Source: a virus. From it: 28,918 bases of DNA. Location: the IMG/VR virus record IMGVR_UViG_3300005935_000094, positions 1-28,918 of that record; one strand, 5' to 3'. Under the pieces are notes generated by a model that had not been told where the DNA came from, did no database searches, and was given only the letters and a program-made list of their open reading frames with translations. The translations under genes were made by a program, and so were the position numbers. Position 1 is the stretch's first letter, and every line of letters begins with the position of its first letter. Positions 28,672 through 28,918 of this stretch are shown piece after piece.

Positions 28672-28854
28672 ATGAAACCAGAACCATATGACCAGATAAT
28701 GGATGACCGTGCGGAGGAAGAAGCAAGACTAGCTGCTAAGGATGCTGGAGCCATAGCAGAAGCACAAGCACAAGAGGATATGAGAAAAGGAGATGATGAT
28801 GCCACCAAAATGGATAGTATGTCCCAAATCAACAAACCCAATCCCAATAGATGA
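28672..28854 (+). CDS. 60-aa charged helical protein
   Basis: AAGGAGG site right after the RNA candidate. The product MKPEPYDQIMDDRAEEEARL then AAKDAGAIAEAQAQEDMRKG is Ala/Glu/Asp-rich and helical, ending in an unstructured tail (INKPNPNR). It overlaps the next gene by 56 bp in another frame. Function unknown. Confidence 0.55.
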   Translation: MKPEPYDQIMDDRAEEEARLAAKDAGAIAEAQAQEDMRKGDDDATKMDSMSQINKPNPNR

Positions 28855-28918
28855 TTGTATAAACCATTGTACTGATAGGTGTCTGACCCTACCAACAATA
28901 AAGGCCATGACATCTGAT
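28799..28918 (+). CDS. Partial Cys-rich protein (start only)
   Basis: The ATG at 28799 has AAAAGGAG six bases upstream, and the frame stays open to the window edge (40 codons). The product begins MPPKWIVCPKSTNPIPIDDC and continues INHCTDRCLTLPTIKAMTSD. The C-x(12)-C-x3-C-x3-C spacing followed by 'LTLPTIKA' resembles, as far as I recall, the N-terminus of phage nucleases or metal-cluster proteins that start 'C...C..RC..LP'. Only the start is visible, so the family cannot be settled. Confidence 0.55.
   Translation, partial: MPPKWIVCPKSTNPIPIDDCINHCTDRCLTLPTIKAMTSD

Overview
The window is a segment of a tailed double-stranded DNA phage or prophage (Caudoviricetes, HK97-fold capsid) that infects a bacterium. 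The hallmark set is terminase small- and large-subunit candidates, a portal, a coiled-coil scaffold, an HK97-type major capsid protein and a fibre/adhesin. Strong Shine-Dalgarno sites (AAGGAGG), textbook sigma-70-type promoters and AGA/AGG-rich, CpG-poor coding sequence point to a bacterial host of moderate-to-low G+C. Operator-like GAAC boxes resemble the LexA/SOS boxes of Gram-positive-type bacteria. No host gene, tRNA, integrase or CRISPR array is visible, so the host cannot be named.

Layout. (1) 17557 down to 1 is one dense leftward structural block: terminase small-subunit candidate, single-TM coiled-coil protein, two tiny basic peptides around a holin-like protein, small virion protein, 844-aa DUF2341/LamG adhesin, 63-aa basic protein, large terminase, small membrane protein, portal, Cys/HTH protein and a 1991-aa protein. 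A second promoter then precedes scaffold, major capsid protein and a series of small virion-type proteins that runs off the left edge. Many genes overlap as TAATG or ATGA, which suggests translational coupling. (2) 17681-19439 is a short divergent rightward operon: HExxH mini-metalloprotease, two zinc-finger proteins and a protein with a C-terminal EF-hand/dockerin-like motif. (3) 19632-20177 is a single leftward gene of clearly different, CpG-rich composition, flanked by repeats and operators. (4) 20490 to the right edge is a rightward early/replication block of very small genes: zinc-finger and winged-helix-like proteins, a RecA-like ATPase, a ribbon-helix-helix protein and an OB-fold/SSB-like candidate. 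It ends with a strongly structured non-coding RNA candidate and a cysteine-rich partial gene.

Regulation is the most striking aspect. A 9-bp motif, TTATGTCAA (TTGACATAA on the other strand), recurs in clusters spaced mostly 13-19 bp in every major intergenic region. In the two leftward late promoters one copy serves as the -35 box. Around the divergent gene pair at 20.2-20.5 kb there is a second operator family, GAACANNYGNGC. At both divergent promoters one of these boxes sits exactly 2 bp (TA) upstream of TTGACA. The three rightward promoters share an 18-bp spacer ending in GGAGN before TATAAT. The terminase small-subunit candidate appears to be read from a leaderless mRNA. One conserved-looking small gene (21499-21720) carries an in-frame TGA.
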